Positions 48,741-58,092 of a DNA stretch of 64,000 nucleotides are shown here, piece by piece; within the stretch, counting starts at the first letter, position 1, and each line of letters begins with the position of its first letter. The notes under the pieces are model-generated. The model worked only from the letters and a program-made list of their open reading frames with translations. It was not told the origin of the DNA and searched no databases. A program made the translations under genes and the position numbers. The DNA is taken from NCBI GenBank assembly GCA_016185305.1, contig JACPNV010000031.1, forward strand, positions 46,043-110,042, in the 5' to 3' direction. Origin of the DNA: Actinomycetota bacterium (GTDB lineage Bacteria > Actinomycetota > Acidimicrobiia > Acidimicrobiales > Acidimicrobilacustridaceae).

Positions 48741-50197
48741 GCCGAGAGGACGGGGATGCGCGTGCGATGGGTCGGCTCCGCCGTCACGGCGACGAGCTCG
48801 CCGCGCAGGTGGTGCGGGCCCGCTCCCACGATGCGCACGTCAGCGAAGCACCCTCGCCGCAGCGGCGCCGGCCCTGGCGCGAAGTGGACCAGCTTGTTGT
48901 GGCCGGTGCGACCGGTCGTGCGCGTCGGGTCTTTCTTGCTCGGACCCTCGACGATGACCTCCTCCACCTGGCCGATGCATGCTCGATGCTTGGCGAGCGC
49001 CGACCGCTCGACCACGACGCGCAGACGCTCGAACCGCTCGGCACTCACGTCTTTGGGAACGAACAGCTCGGTGCACACCGCAGCCTCGGTGCCGGGGCGA
49101 GGCGAGAAGATGAAGGTGTAAGCGCTGTCGTAGCCGGCTTCGGCCACGACCTCCAGCGTGCGCTCGAAGTCGGCCTCGGTCTCGCCCGGGAAACCGACGA
49201 TGATGTCGGTCGTGACGGCGAGGTCGGGCATCGCGTCGCGGGCCGCCACGAGACGTTCGAGATAGCGCTGGGCCGTGTAGCCGCGATGCATCAGCTTCAG
49301 AATGCGATCGCTGCCCGACTGCAGCGGCAGATGCAGGTGATGGCAGATCGCGTCGTGGGCCGCCATCGCCTCGATCGTCTCGGCGCGCAGGTCTTTGGGG
49401 TGTGGGCTCGTGTACCGGACGCGGCGGATGCCCTCGACGCTCGCGACCGCGGCGAGCAGATCGGCGAAGACAGGCCGGGCGCGCTTGGTGGCGGCACTCG
49501 CCCACTGCGGGCCGACGACGAAAGCGTCGTCAGTTCGCGCGCTCGCCCGCCTCGCCGTAGTCAGATCGCGGCCGTAGGAGTTCACGTTCTGGCCGAGCAG
49601 GGTGACTTCGACGACCCCATCGCGCGCGAGACGCTCGACCTCGCCGACGATGTCGCCGAACGGGCGGCTGACCTCAGGGCCGCGGACCGCGGGCACGATG
49701 CAAAACGCGCACGCGTTGTCGCATCCCATCTGGATCGTCACCCACGCGCCGAAGTCGGTCTCGCGCCGCACCGGTAGCGACGACGGGAAGAGCTCGATGT
49801 CGTCGGGCGGGTCGTTCCAGATCTCGGTGATCGGACCGCGGCGCCGTGCCTCGTGCAACAACGCGGCGGCACGGTGAACGTTGTGGGTGCCGAACACGAC
49901 ATCGACATGGCCGGCCCGCTGCTGGATGAGATCACGATCTTTCTGGGCCAGGCAGCCCCCGACCGCGACCTCGAGATCGGGGCGCTCGGCTTTGATCGAT
50001 TTGAGCTGACCGAGCTGGCCGTACAGCTTGTTGTCGGCGTTCTCCCGGATGCAGCACGTGTTGAGCACGACGACGTCGGCCTCGTCGATCGTGTTGGCCT
50101 GCTCCATGCCGTCGGCCTCGAGCAGGCCGGCGATGCGCTCGGAGTCGTGCTCGTTCATCTGGCACCCAAAGGTGCGCACGATGTAGCGGCGGGTCAC
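48737..50197 (-). CDS. miaB: tRNA-2-methylthio-N6-dimethylallyladenosine synthase
   Basis: A 486-residue radical-SAM methylthiotransferase. The N-terminal UPF0004 domain supplies three cluster cysteines (RTFGCQMNEHDSER, LNTCCIRENADNK, VGGCLAQKD). The radical-SAM cluster is MGCDNACAFCIVP, and a C-terminal TRAM domain follows (IVEGPSKKDPTRTTGR). It adds the methylthio group to the i6A37 made by MiaA. The GTG at 50197 gives VTRRYIVRTFGCQMN, the family's usual start. recX, usually found between recA and miaB, is absent here. Confidence 0.96.
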   Translation of the reverse strand: MTRRYIVRTFGCQMNEHDSERIAGLLEADGMEQANTIDEADVVVLNTCCIRENADNKLYGQLGQLKSIKAERPDLEVAVGGCLAQKDRDLIQQRAGHVDVVFGTHNVHRAAALLHEARRRGPITEIWNDPPDDIELFPSSLPVRRETDFGAWVTIQMGCDNACAFCIVPAVRGPEVSRPFGDIVGEVERLARDGVVEVTLLGQNVNSYGRDLTTARRASARTDDAFVVGPQWASAATKRARPVFADLLAAVASVEGIRRVRYTSPHPKDLRAETIEAMAAHDAICHHLHLPLQSGSDRILKLMHRGYTAQRYLERLVAARDAMPDLAVTTDIIVGFPGETEADFERTLEVVAEAGYDSAYTFIFSPRPGTEAAVCTELFVPKDVSAERFERLRVVVERSALAKHRACIGQVEEVIVEGPSKKDPTRTTGRTGHNKLVHFAPGPAPLRRGCFADVRIVGAGPHHLRGELVAVTAEPTHRTRIPVLSA

Positions 50198-50332
50198 GGC
50201 GATACATCCTTGACCCCGATCTGGGCCGCCAAGCGCGCCGATTCCGGCGCGGTGGCTGGCCCAGTTCGGCGGAGGGGCCGAAAAGTCAGGGCGAACTGGA
50301 AGGGCACGCAACTCATGGTAGATGCCAACCCC

Positions 50333-50368
50333 AGTGGTGCCGGGAAGCAGGGACTTACCGGCACCACT
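50333..50368. terminator. hairpin between recA and miaB
   Basis: Perfect 11-base arms AGTGGTGCCGG (50333-50343) and CCGGCACCACT (50358-50368) with a 14-base loop, 55 bases after the recA stop. It is stable enough to end the recA transcript, although no T-run follows, and would separate recA from the miaB-miaA-dapF-hflX-dapC operon. No gene is seen in the 225 bases between recA and miaB. Confidence 0.65.
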
Positions 50369-50422
50369 GCGCTGGTTGTGAGGCTGACAGGAGACGGGAC
50401 GGTACTGCTGGGCGTAGCGATG

Positions 50423-52558
50423 TCAGTCGTCGGCGAGGACCTCGTCGATGGAGGCGTCGATGTCAAGTTCGATCGCTGTCTCCTCGGCGCCGTCGAGGCC
50501 GGACTCGGAGCGGACCCGATCGGTGACCTCGACCATGATCTCGGGGTTGTCGATGAGGAACTGCTTGGCGTTCTCACGACCCTGGCCGAGCTGCTCGCCC
50601 TCGTAGGTGTACCAGGCACCCGACTTCTTCACGATGCCGAGATCGACACCGATGTCGAGCACCGACCCCTCACGGCTGATGCCACGACCGAAGGCGATGT
50701 CGAACTCGCACTGCTTGAACGGCGCTGCCACCTTGTTCTTCACGACCTTCACCCGGGTGCGGTTGCCAGTGACCTCGGTGCCGTCCTTGATCGACTCGAT
50801 GCGGCGGATGTCGAGCCGCACCGACGAGTAGAACTTGAGCGCCCGCCCACCCGGCGTGGTCTCGGGTGAGTTGTGCACCATCACGCCGTCGACGAAGTAG
50901 TTGTGTGACCCCTCGACTTCGATGTCGAAGCGATGCGCGCTCTGCGTCGGCGCCTCGACCTGGATGTCGACGATCGGCATCGGCATGAGCTCGTTGCGCA
51001 TCGGGGCGAACACCGGCTCGACCGCGAACTTGCCTCGAAATCGCGGCAAGAGCTTGTCGTGCATCGACGGATGCACGAACGGCGCGATGAGTGCATGCAG
51101 CTTGGCGGTGTCGTCTCTCGGGAAGGTGAGCGTCGCCTTCTTCTGCGCCCCACGGAGCGAAAGCTCGGCATGGATGCCCCAGGTTCCGGCGAGGTAGTCG
51201 ACCAGACGCTGGCGGGTGGTCGGTTCCATGGCCTCGATGCAGATCTCGGAGCGGCCGCCGCCATCGTCGATGCGCTCGTGCAGACCCTCGGCTCGCATGG
51301 AGAACGAGCCGTCGTCCATGTACCAGATGGCCAACGACAGCGGCGTGAGCGCCTTCAGGTAGTCGTCGCTGAGAACCTTCTTGCCATCGAGGTACACGGC
51401 CTCACGCAGGGCGGCGAGCTCGGGCAGTGGCTGCATGTCGTAGAAGACCGCGCCCTTCTTGTTGGTGCTGCGGCTCATGCCGAGATTGTTGAAGAGCGCC
51501 GACTTCCACTCGGCGTACGACGCCTGCTCGGCACCATGACCCCAACAGAACCGGGCACCGTGGCTGCTCTTGGTCGACGGCAAGGCGCCGTCGCCCATGA
51601 GCCCGCCCAAGAGCACCTGCCACTGCTGATCAGACAAGTGATGGGGCACCGCCTGCATGACTCGATCGCCGACCATGAGCTCGCCGGCTTCGCGCCAACC
51701 GCCCGGCGTCCGGATCAGATGGTTGGCCGTCGCCGAGAACTGCGATCGACCGTTTCCGTCGCCCTTCGCGACGGTGAACGCCAGGAACTGCTCGGTCGGG
51801 CCGTTGTCGAACCAGTTGACGACCTTCTTCGGCACGACGGCATCGAGCTCGGGGTCATAGGACAGCACCTCGACCGGAAGCTTCTGGCTGACGATCTTGC
51901 CGATCTTCTCCTGCGAGCCATCGGCGAGGGTGATTCGGGTGCCATAGGACAAGCATCCGAACATCACGCCGATCTTCTCCCGGAGCTGGTTGATGAAGAT
52001 GCAGATGGTGTTGGATTTGCTGAGGTTGCCGGTGAGCTTGCGCAGGGCCTGGGACATCAGCCGCGCCTGGAGGCCGACGTGGGTGTCGCCCATGTCGCCT
52101 TCGATCTCGGCCCGGGGGGTCAGCGCAGCGACCGAATCGATCACCACGACGTCGAGCGCACCGGAGCGGATGAGCATGTCGCAGATCTCGAGCGCCTGCT
52201 CGCCGGTGTCGGGCTGGCTGATGAGGAGCTCGTCGACATCGACCCCGATCGCCTGGGCGTAGATCGGGTCGACCGCGTGCTCGGCGTCGATGTAGGCGCA
52301 GATGCCACCGTTGCGTTGGGCCTCGGCCACCACGTGCATGGCGAGCGTGGTCTTGCCCGAAGACTCGGGGCCGTAGATCTCAGTGACTCGCCCCCGGGGC
52401 AGACCACCGACGCCGAGGGCCAGATCGAGCGACAGCGCACCGGTCGAGATCGTGTCGACCGGTACCACGCCTTTCTCGCCCATCTTCATGACCGAGCCCT
52501 TGCCGAACTGCTTGTCGATCTGGCTGAGGGCCATCTCGAGTGCCTTGTCTCGTTCCAC
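50423..52558 (-). CDS. recA: recombinase RecA containing an intein
   Basis: A 711-residue precursor; without its 362-residue intein the mature RecA is 349 residues, the normal size. It carries Walker [11 protein letters not shown] (residues 63-72), [20 protein letters not shown] (Walker B), [13 protein letters not shown] ahead of the intein and [14 protein letters not shown] behind it (loop L2 of the DNA-binding site), then [20 protein letters not shown]. RecA catalyses strand exchange and triggers LexA cleavage. An SOS box lies 177 bases upstream of the start. It must splice to work because the insertion is inside the DNA-binding loop. Confidence 0.98.
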   Translation of the reverse strand: MERDKALEMALSQIDKQFGKGSVMKMGEKGVVPVDTISTGALSLDLALGVGGLPRGRVTEIYGPESSGKTTLAMHVVAEAQRNGGICAYIDAEHAVDPIYAQAIGVDVDELLISQPDTGEQALEICDMLIRSGALDVVVIDSVAALTPRAEIEGDMGDTHVGLQARLMSQALRKLTGNLSKSNTICIFINQLREKIGVMFGCLSYGTRITLADGSQEKIGKIVSQKLPVEVLSYDPELDAVVPKKVVNWFDNGPTEQFLAFTVAKGDGNGRSQFSATANHLIRTPGGWREAGELMVGDRVMQAVPHHLSDQQWQVLLGGLMGDGALPSTKSSHGARFCWGHGAEQASYAEWKSALFNNLGMSRSTNKKGAVFYDMQPLPELAALREAVYLDGKKVLSDDYLKALTPLSLAIWYMDDGSFSMRAEGLHERIDDGGGRSEICIEAMEPTTRQRLVDYLAGTWGIHAELSLRGAQKKATLTFPRDDTAKLHALIAPFVHPSMHDKLLPRFRGKFAVEPVFAPMRNELMPMPIVDIQVEAPTQSAHRFDIEVEGSHNYFVDGVMVHNSPETTPGGRALKFYSSVRLDIRRIESIKDGTEVTGNRTRVKVVKNKVAAPFKQCEFDIAFGRGISREGSVLDIGVDLGIVKKSGAWYTYEGEQLGQGRENAKQFLIDNPEIMVEVTDRVRSESGLDGAEETAIELDIDASIDEVLADD
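50870..51955 (-). other. intein in RecA (LAGLIDADG type)
   Basis: 362 residues (202-563 of the precursor) inserted between GVMFG and SPETT. It begins [13 protein letters not shown], has block [13 protein letters not shown], endonuclease motifs [11 protein letters not shown] and [11 protein letters not shown], and ends DGVMVHN with canonical His-Asn and a +1 serine. RecA inteins are known from mycobacteria; this one lies within the same conserved stretch. Both LAGLIDADG-type helices look intact. It is not closely similar to the two NrdJ inteins by eye. Confidence 0.96.
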
Positions 52559-52982
52559 GGTGCTTCTCCCTCTCCGTCTGTTGCTAGCTGTCTGGCGACT
52601 ACGAGACCGCAGTCGATTGGATGTCTGACCCTAAGGAGGGGGTGTGACAATGACCGGGACTCAGCGACTCATGAGAGGCATCTGAGGCGGTCTGGGGGGC
52701 GGTGGGGGCACCGCGAACAACAGCAGAGTAATTCCGAACAGTCGTTCGGGTCAAGCATTCGTTCGGGAATCTCTCTCAGCCTATGCAATGTCGTTTCCAT
52801 GATCTCCACATCATGTGGAAGCCAGTGTGGAAATCGATCCGGCCTCGCAGGTGGCGGTGGAGGCGCAGCACCGTGTTCAGCAACAGGGCGGCGACTCCAT
52901 GCTCCGCGAGCACCGTCGTCCTACGGTGAGGAACCAAACCGCTGGCCGCGCCGTTCGGCACGCAGACCGAGGAGGACATCAC
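52559..52982. other. intergenic region between recA and msrB
   Basis: About 420 bases without a clear gene, holding the divergent promoters. The LexA-box-like site lies at 52735-52748. The stretch CTAAGGAGGGGGTGTGACAA (52631-52650) looks like a ribosome site followed by GTG, but the frame is not protein-like. A short rightward frame (52815-52982) in phase with msrB contains SNLR-type arginine-rich sequence without family similarity and was not included in the gene. Confidence 0.5.
52735..52748. promoter_or_regulatory. LexA box upstream of recA
   Basis: CGAACAGTCGTTCG matches CGAAC-N4-GTTCG perfectly. It lies 177 bases upstream of the recA start and 235 bases upstream of msrB. A second, weaker symmetric tract (CATTCGTTCGGGAAT, 52756-52770) is adjacent. 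LexA control of recA is the expected reading. Confidence 0.85.
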
Positions 52983-53405
52983 ATGGCAGAGGAGACGGCC
53001 CATCCCGTTCCGAGCGAAGACGAGCTGCGCGAGCGCCTCACGCCTGAGCAGTACCACGTGACCCAGGAGGCCGGTACGGAACGGGCCTTCACCGGTGAGT
53101 ACTGGGACACCCACGATGCCGGCACCTACCGCTGCATCGTGTGCGACGCCCCGCTGTTCGACGCGAACACCAAGTTCGACTCGGGCACCGGCTGGCCCAG
53201 CTTCTCTGAACCGATGGATGGCGAAGCCGTGGCCGAGCACACCGACCGCAGCTTCGGCATGGCCCGCACCGAGGTCACCTGCCGCAACTGCGGTGCCCAC
53301 CTGGGCCACGTCTTCCCCGACGGCCCCCGCCCCACCGGCCAGCGCTACTGCATGAACTCGTGCTCGCTCAGGCTCGACCGCGACGCAGTCGATACCGGCG
53401 GGTAG
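52983..53405 (+). CDS. msrB: peptide-methionine (R)-S-oxide reductase
   Basis: A 140-residue MsrB that reduces methionine-R-sulfoxide in oxidised proteins. The structural zinc is bound by two CxxC pairs, RCIVCD and CRNCGA. The active-site region is [35 protein letters not shown], with the catalytic cysteine in [11 protein letters not shown]. All motifs are intact and the length is normal. The ATG at 52983 follows GAGGA, a good ribosome site. It may be co-transcribed with pyrE, 53 bases downstream. Confidence 0.96.
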   Translation: MAEETAHPVPSEDELRERLTPEQYHVTQEAGTERAFTGEYWDTHDAGTYRCIVCDAPLFDANTKFDSGTGWPSFSEPMDGEAVAEHTDRSFGMARTEVTCRNCGAHLGHVFPDGPRPTGQRYCMNSCSLRLDRDAVDTGG

Positions 53406-53458
53406 AGAGGCCAGCGCGGCGGACCGCCTCGGCGCAACAACGAGTAACTTCCAAGACG

Positions 53459-54178
53459 ATGACGTCGGAATCGCGACGCACGAGGCTCGACCGGGACGAG
53501 CTCGCAGAGCGGCTCGCCGACCTCTGCATCCTCGAAGGCGAGTTCACGTTGCGGTCCGGCGGCACCAGCCTGCTCTACTTCGACAAGTACCGCTTCGAAG
53601 CAGATCCCATCTTGCTCGCAAGCGTCGCCCGCTACCTCGCACCGATGGTGCCCGACGACATCGAGGTGCTGGCGGGTCTCGAGCTCGGCGGCGTCCCCAT
53701 CGCCACTGCCCTCTCACTCGCGACCGCCCTCCCTGCCGCGTTCGTCCGCAAGGTCGCCAAGACCTACGGCACCGCGCAACTCGCCGAAGGTCACGACGTC
53801 GACGGCCGCCACGTACTGGTGGTCGAGGACGTCGTGTCGTCGGGCGGCCAGATCATCCTGTCGACGCACGACCTGCGCGAGCGGGGCGCGATCGTCGAGC
53901 ACGCGCTGTGCGCCGTCGATCGCGGCGGTGCCGGCAGGCTCGCGGCCGAGAGCATCAAGCTCCACGCGCTGTTCACGATGGCCGAGCTGGAAGCAGCGCA
54001 TCAGCGCCACGAAGAGACCCCGACCACTCCTACGGCACGCATGCCCGATGAAACGCCGGCGCCGACAGGCCAGGCGACCCCGGTCGTTGCGCCATTGCTC
54101 CCGAAGCGCGAGGCGCGGAGCCGGGCGGACCGCAAGGTCGCGCCCAAGCTCCTTCCCCGGCGGGCCGACGACCCGTAG
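53459..54178 (+). CDS. pyrE: orotate phosphoribosyltransferase
   Basis: A 239-residue type I phosphoribosyltransferase that makes orotidine 5'-phosphate from orotate and PRPP in pyrimidine synthesis. The PRPP motif is HVLVVEDVVSSGGQIIL, and GEFTLRSGGTSLLYFDKYRF and VLAGLELGGVPIATAL are typical OPRT segments. The catalytic lysines are in FVRKVAKTYGT. A C-terminal tail of about 45 residues, rich in Pro/Thr/Ala and then basic residues, goes beyond the usual domain. Other purine/pyrimidine PRTases are possible, but OPRT fits best. Confidence 0.85.
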   Translation: MTSESRRTRLDRDELAERLADLCILEGEFTLRSGGTSLLYFDKYRFEADPILLASVARYLAPMVPDDIEVLAGLELGGVPIATALSLATALPAAFVRKVAKTYGTAQLAEGHDVDGRHVLVVEDVVSSGGQIILSTHDLRERGAIVEHALCAVDRGGAGRLAAESIKLHALFTMAELEAAHQRHEETPTTPTARMPDETPAPTGQATPVVAPLLPKREARSRADRKVAPKLLPRRADDP

Positions 54179-54276
54179 ACCGGTAGGGCCACCAGCGGGC
54201 AGGACTGCTCGGTTTCCCAGCAGCCGTTGGACCTGCTGACGGAGCTCTCCGCCAAGATCGACGCCGAACAGGCCGC

Positions 54277-54783
54277 TCAGAACGACGAACCCGAGAGCGG
54301 CACCACCAAGCGCGTCACGTGACGCGGGCCGTCCGCCGCCAAGACGCTCTCGACGAGCTCGACGCGGTCGGCGGCGAACGTCGCCGAGAACGGCGTGCCC
54401 GCGACACCACAGGCGGCCCGGTGCCTCAGCCGGGCCAGGGTCACGTGGCCGCGGAACGGGCGCGGGTCGGGCGGCTCGCCGATCGCCGCGGTCGCCCCGT
54501 CGACCGCGGCCGCGAGCTCGTCGAGGCCCTCGGCCGAGATGCACACGATGTTGCGGCCGAGCCGGCTGATGGCGGGGCCGAGCCGGACCGTCGCCGTCGA
54601 GGCCGGCAACGGAGCCAGCGTGGCCGCGGCGTCCTCGACGGAGCAGTCACCCAGGAAGCGCAGCGTGACGTGCCAGTGCTGTGGCTTCGTCCAGCGCACG
54701 CCCTTCTCCGCAGGTCGCGGCAACGAGGACAGCAGATCGACGACGGTCGCCGGCAGCGGGACCGCAACGAACAGCCGTGGCAT
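54277..54783 (-). CDS. thpR: RNA 2',3'-cyclic phosphodiesterase (2H family)
   Basis: A 168-residue 2H phosphoesterase. The two catalytic HxT motifs are WHVTLRFLGD near residue 37 and RGHVTLARLRH near residue 115, with the opening PRLFVAVPLPATVVDLLSSL. Relatives open 2',3'-cyclic phosphates on RNA and act as RNA ligase-like enzymes in vitro. It starts 2 bases after the cinA stop and is read as part of the rimO-pgsA-cinA operon. Confidence 0.93.
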   Translation of the reverse strand: MPRLFVAVPLPATVVDLLSSLPRPAEKGVRWTKPQHWHVTLRFLGDCSVEDAAATLAPLPASTATVRLGPAISRLGRNIVCISAEGLDELAAAVDGATAAIGEPPDPRPFRGHVTLARLRHRAACGVAGTPFSATFAADRVELVESVLAADGPRHVTRLVVPLSGSSF

Positions 54784-54785
54784 CG

Positions 54786-56036
54786 CTAGGCCCGGGCGAG
54801 CAACCGGCGGCGGAGGACGTCGAGCACGGAGATGCACGAGAACTGCCGCACGCGCTCACGATCGCCCGGCAAACGCACCATCAGCGAGCCCGCCTCACCA
54901 TCGACACACGTCGCGAGGAAGACGGTGCCGGGCTTGTGCCCCTCCTGCGGCTCGGGCCCCGCGACACCCGTCGCGGCAACCGATGCGTCGCAGCCGAGCA
55001 CCCGGCACGCGCCGAGTGCCATCGCCTCCGCGGCTTCGTCGCTCACGACCGGCCCGCGTGGGACCCCCAGCAAGTCGTGCTTGACGTCGCTCGAATACGA
55101 CACGACGCCGCCACGGAACACGCTCGACGCGCCCGGCACGTCGGTGAGGCGCTGCGCGATCAGCCCACCGGTGATCGACTCCGCGGTGCCGAGCGTGATG
55201 CCCCGCGCTTGGCAGAGCCTCAGCACCACTTGCTCCATCGACTCGTCGTCGGTCGTGAAGACCGAATCGCCGAGGATGGTGGCAACGAGCTCGACCTCCT
55301 TGGCGAGGATGTCGTCCGCCTCGGCAGCACTCGCTGCCTTGGCGGTCAAGCGCACCTTCAGCCCCTCGATGCCGCTTGCGAGAAATGCAAGGGTTGCGTG
55401 ACCGCGCTGCTCGAGCTCGTCGTGATACGGAGCGAGCTGTTCCGCGATGCCGGACTCGCTCTGCCCCCACGTCCGGATGACACGCGAGCGAATCGTGGCG
55501 GTGATCCCGGCGCGTCTCTGGAGATCGGGTAGCACCGCCTGGGTGATCATCTGTTGCATCTCCCACGGCACGCCGGGCACGGCGTAGATCACCTTCTCGT
55601 CTCTTCCGACCGTCAGCGGCGCCAGCAAACCAGGAGCGGTTCCCGGTTGCACGGGCAGAACGGCCGCACCCTTCGGGACGTCCGCTTGGCGCAGGTTGTT
55701 CTCCGGCATGTCGCGTCCACGTGTGCCGAACATGGAGCGGATGCGATCTTCGACGTCGGGATCGCGCTCGAGCGGCACCCCCATCACGTCAGCGATGACG
55801 CCGCGCGTGATGTCGTCCTGCGTCGGGCCGAGACCTCCGCACACGATGACTGCATCGCTGCGATCGAGCGCGAGCAGGAGCGCGTCCTTGATGCGGTCCC
55901 AGTTGTCGCCGACCTTGGTCTGGAAGTACGAGTCGATGCCGGCGACCGAGAGTTGCTCGCCGATGAACGACGAGTTGGTGTCGACGATCTGCCCGAGCAG
56001 GAGCTCGGTGCCCACTGCAATGACCTCACATCGCAT
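54786..56036 (-). CDS. cinA: CinA-family protein (competence/damage-inducible; pyridine-nucleotide salvage)
   Basis: A 416-residue two-domain protein. The N-terminal MoCF-like domain (EVIAVGTELLLGQIVDTNSS, VIVCGGLGPTQDDITRGVIA) is the ADP-ribose pyrophosphatase-type part. The C-terminal PncC domain (TLGTAESITGGLIAQRLTDV, GVAGPEPQEGHKPGTVFLA) deamidates nicotinamide mononucleotide. All key motifs are present and the length is normal. It lies 18 bases after pgsA and 2 bases before thpR. In many actinobacteria it precedes recA directly; here thpR, pyrE and msrB intervene. Confidence 0.96.
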   Translation of the reverse strand: MRCEVIAVGTELLLGQIVDTNSSFIGEQLSVAGIDSYFQTKVGDNWDRIKDALLLALDRSDAVIVCGGLGPTQDDITRGVIADVMGVPLERDPDVEDRIRSMFGTRGRDMPENNLRQADVPKGAAVLPVQPGTAPGLLAPLTVGRDEKVIYAVPGVPWEMQQMITQAVLPDLQRRAGITATIRSRVIRTWGQSESGIAEQLAPYHDELEQRGHATLAFLASGIEGLKVRLTAKAASAAEADDILAKEVELVATILGDSVFTTDDESMEQVVLRLCQARGITLGTAESITGGLIAQRLTDVPGASSVFRGGVVSYSSDVKHDLLGVPRGPVVSDEAAEAMALGACRVLGCDASVAATGVAGPEPQEGHKPGTVFLATCVDGEAGSLMVRLPGDRERVRQFSCISVLDVLRRRLLARA

Positions 56037-56054
56037 GAGCGTGGAGGCTACCGG

Positions 56055-56627
56055 TCAGGCGTCGGCTTGCATCGAGGTGGCGGCGCGTGAGCCGTCGAGG
56101 AAGTACTGCGCGGCGCTCACGACCGCGAGGGCAACCGAGGCCCACAGCAAGACGTTCGCGACCCAGAGCGACGTGTCGGGCAACGCCGGGAACAGCGCGG
56201 CCCCGACCGCGATCGATTGCACCAACGTCTTGGCCTTCGCCGACCTGCGCGCCGGGATGGCAAGTCCGCGGCGACCCCAATACACGCGGTAGAGGCTGAT
56301 GGCGATCTCGCGCGCCGCGATGATCAGCACGGGGACCCACGCGAACCGCCCGATGACCGCGAGCGAACTCATCGCGCCGAGCACCAGCACCTTGTCCGCG
56401 AGCGGATCGAGGAACGCGCCGCTGCGCGTCGTGCCCTGGCGCCGGGCGATGTAGCCGTCGATGCCGTCGGTGGTCGCGAGCGCGACCCACAGGACGAACA
56501 CCATCCACGATGGCTGGTCTTGCACGACGAGGCTGAAGAGCAGCGGCGAGATGAGCAGACGGAGAACGGTCACGAAGTTCGCGGGTGTGGCGATGGCCGA
56601 GGGACCGTAAAGGCTGGCGTCGGTCAC
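56055..56627 (-). CDS. pgsA: CDP-diacylglycerol-glycerol-3-phosphate 3-phosphatidyltransferase
   Basis: A 190-residue integral membrane enzyme of phospholipid synthesis that makes phosphatidylglycerophosphate. The CDP-alcohol phosphotransferase motif DG-x2-AR-x8-G-x3-D-x3-D is read from DGYIARRQGTTRSGAFLDPL and ADK. Several hydrophobic segments follow (PVLIIAAREIAISLYRVYWG). The GTG at 56627 overlaps the rimO stop as GTGA, fixing the start and coupling translation. Position between rimO and cinA is conserved in actinobacteria. Confidence 0.94.
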   Translation of the reverse strand: MTDASLYGPSAIATPANFVTVLRLLISPLLFSLVVQDQPSWMVFVLWVALATTDGIDGYIARRQGTTRSGAFLDPLADKVLVLGAMSSLAVIGRFAWVPVLIIAAREIAISLYRVYWGRRGLAIPARRSAKAKTLVQSIAVGAALFPALPDTSLWVANVLLWASVALAVVSAAQYFLDGSRAATSMQADA

Positions 56628-57889
56628 CAGACAAGCTCACGATCTGCATCGGCCGCCACGAGATCAGGACCGGCTGCCTCGATGATCTCCACGTCCACGA
56701 AGGTACCGGGCGGCAGCGTCGACGGCACGAGGACGGCGCCGTCGATCTCGGGGGCTTCGCGGTAGCTCCGGCCTTCGCCGACGGTGTCGACGAGGACGGT
56801 GACCCGAGTGCCGACGAGCTCGTCACGTTTGGCGATGGTGATGTCTTCCTGCAGGTCGCGCAGCTCAGCAAGGCGCTCGGCTGCGAGCACCGTGTCGACC
56901 TTGCGATCGAGGCCGGCCGCGTGGGTTCCGGTTTCCTCCGAGTACGAGAAGAAGCCGCACCAATCGAGCCGCGCCGCCCGCACGAACTCGACGAGCCTCT
57001 CGTGGTCGGCGTCGGTCTCGCCGGGATACCCGACGATGAAGTTCGAACGGAACACTGCGCCCGGCTCGGCCTCTCGGATCTGGTTGATCCGGTCAAGGAA
57101 CTTCTCTCCGCTGCCCCACCGGCGCATCCGGCGCAGCAACGGCGGCGAGACGTGCTGCAACGAGAGGTCGAAGTAGGGGACGCCGGTCTCGAGGACCGCA
57201 CCGACGAGCTCGTCGGTCAGGTCCGACGGGTACAGGTACAGCAAGCGAACCCAATCGACCCGCCGAGCGACGGCGCGCACGAGTGGGACGATCTGCCGCG
57301 CGCCCTTCCCTTGATCACGACCGAACGACGCAAGGTCTTGCGCGACGAGGACCACCTCACGCGCCTCGACCTGGTCGACCTCGCGCAGGATGGCATCGAT
57401 CGTCCGCGATCGTTGCTTGCCGCGGAACGACGGGATCGCGCAGAAGCCGCACGCCCGGTCGCAACCCTCGGCGATCTTCACGTACGCCCAGGGAACCACC
57501 GACTTCGGCCGGGGCAGGTTGAGCAGGTCGAACGACGGAACCGACGGCTTCTTGCCGAGCACCACGGGCACCCCGAAGCCCACGACGGCGCCGGCTTCCG
57601 GAAGCGCATCTGACAGCTCGTCGCCGTAGCGCTCGGCGAGGCAGCCGGTGACGACCAACTCGGCACCATCGCGCCGGCTGTCGCTCAGATCGAGAATCGT
57701 GTCGACGGATTCCTGGCGAGCCTGCTCGACGAAGGCACACGTGTTGACGACGACGAGGTCGGCATCGTCGGGCGCGGCCGCGGGGACGAGCCCGTCCGCG
57801 AGCAGGGTGCCGACAAGCTTGTCCGAATCGACCTGGTTCTTCGGGCAGCCCAGGGTCTCCACCCAGAACCGCCGCGCCGGAGAACGCAT
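56624..57889 (-). CDS. rimO: ribosomal protein S12 methylthiotransferase RimO
   Basis: A 421-residue radical-SAM enzyme related to MiaB that methylthiolates an aspartate of ribosomal protein S12. The N-terminal cysteines are ETLGCPKNQVDSDKL, VVNTCAFVEQARQ and VVTGCLAERYG. The radical-SAM cluster is AEGCDRACGFCAIPSFRG. A TRAM domain with EGRSYREAPEIDGAVL closes the chain. The PKNQVDS motif separates RimO from MiaB. The ATG at 57889 gives MRSPARRFWVETLGCPKN; the frame further upstream is non-conserved. Confidence 0.96.
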   Translation of the reverse strand: MRSPARRFWVETLGCPKNQVDSDKLVGTLLADGLVPAAAPDDADLVVVNTCAFVEQARQESVDTILDLSDSRRDGAELVVTGCLAERYGDELSDALPEAGAVVGFGVPVVLGKKPSVPSFDLLNLPRPKSVVPWAYVKIAEGCDRACGFCAIPSFRGKQRSRTIDAILREVDQVEAREVVLVAQDLASFGRDQGKGARQIVPLVRAVARRVDWVRLLYLYPSDLTDELVGAVLETGVPYFDLSLQHVSPPLLRRMRRWGSGEKFLDRINQIREAEPGAVFRSNFIVGYPGETDADHERLVEFVRAARLDWCGFFSYSEETGTHAAGLDRKVDTVLAAERLAELRDLQEDITIAKRDELVGTRVTVLVDTVGEGRSYREAPEIDGAVLVPSTLPPGTFVDVEIIEAAGPDLVAADADRELVW

Positions 57890-58092
57890 CCGGGCAATCG
57901 TACTGAGCGGCCCGCGAGACTCCCCAGTCCGGGCTCGCCGCCGCGTTGAGCTCGATGCGGTTGCCAGCGTTGATCGACGCGACGAGTCGGCCGCGGATGT
58001 GAGCAGGCCGACGGACTTCGACAAGGAGAAGGCAAGTTACGGTTTGGCGTCGACCGGGGCGCTCCGGGCGACGCACGTGTAGAACCTTCCCG

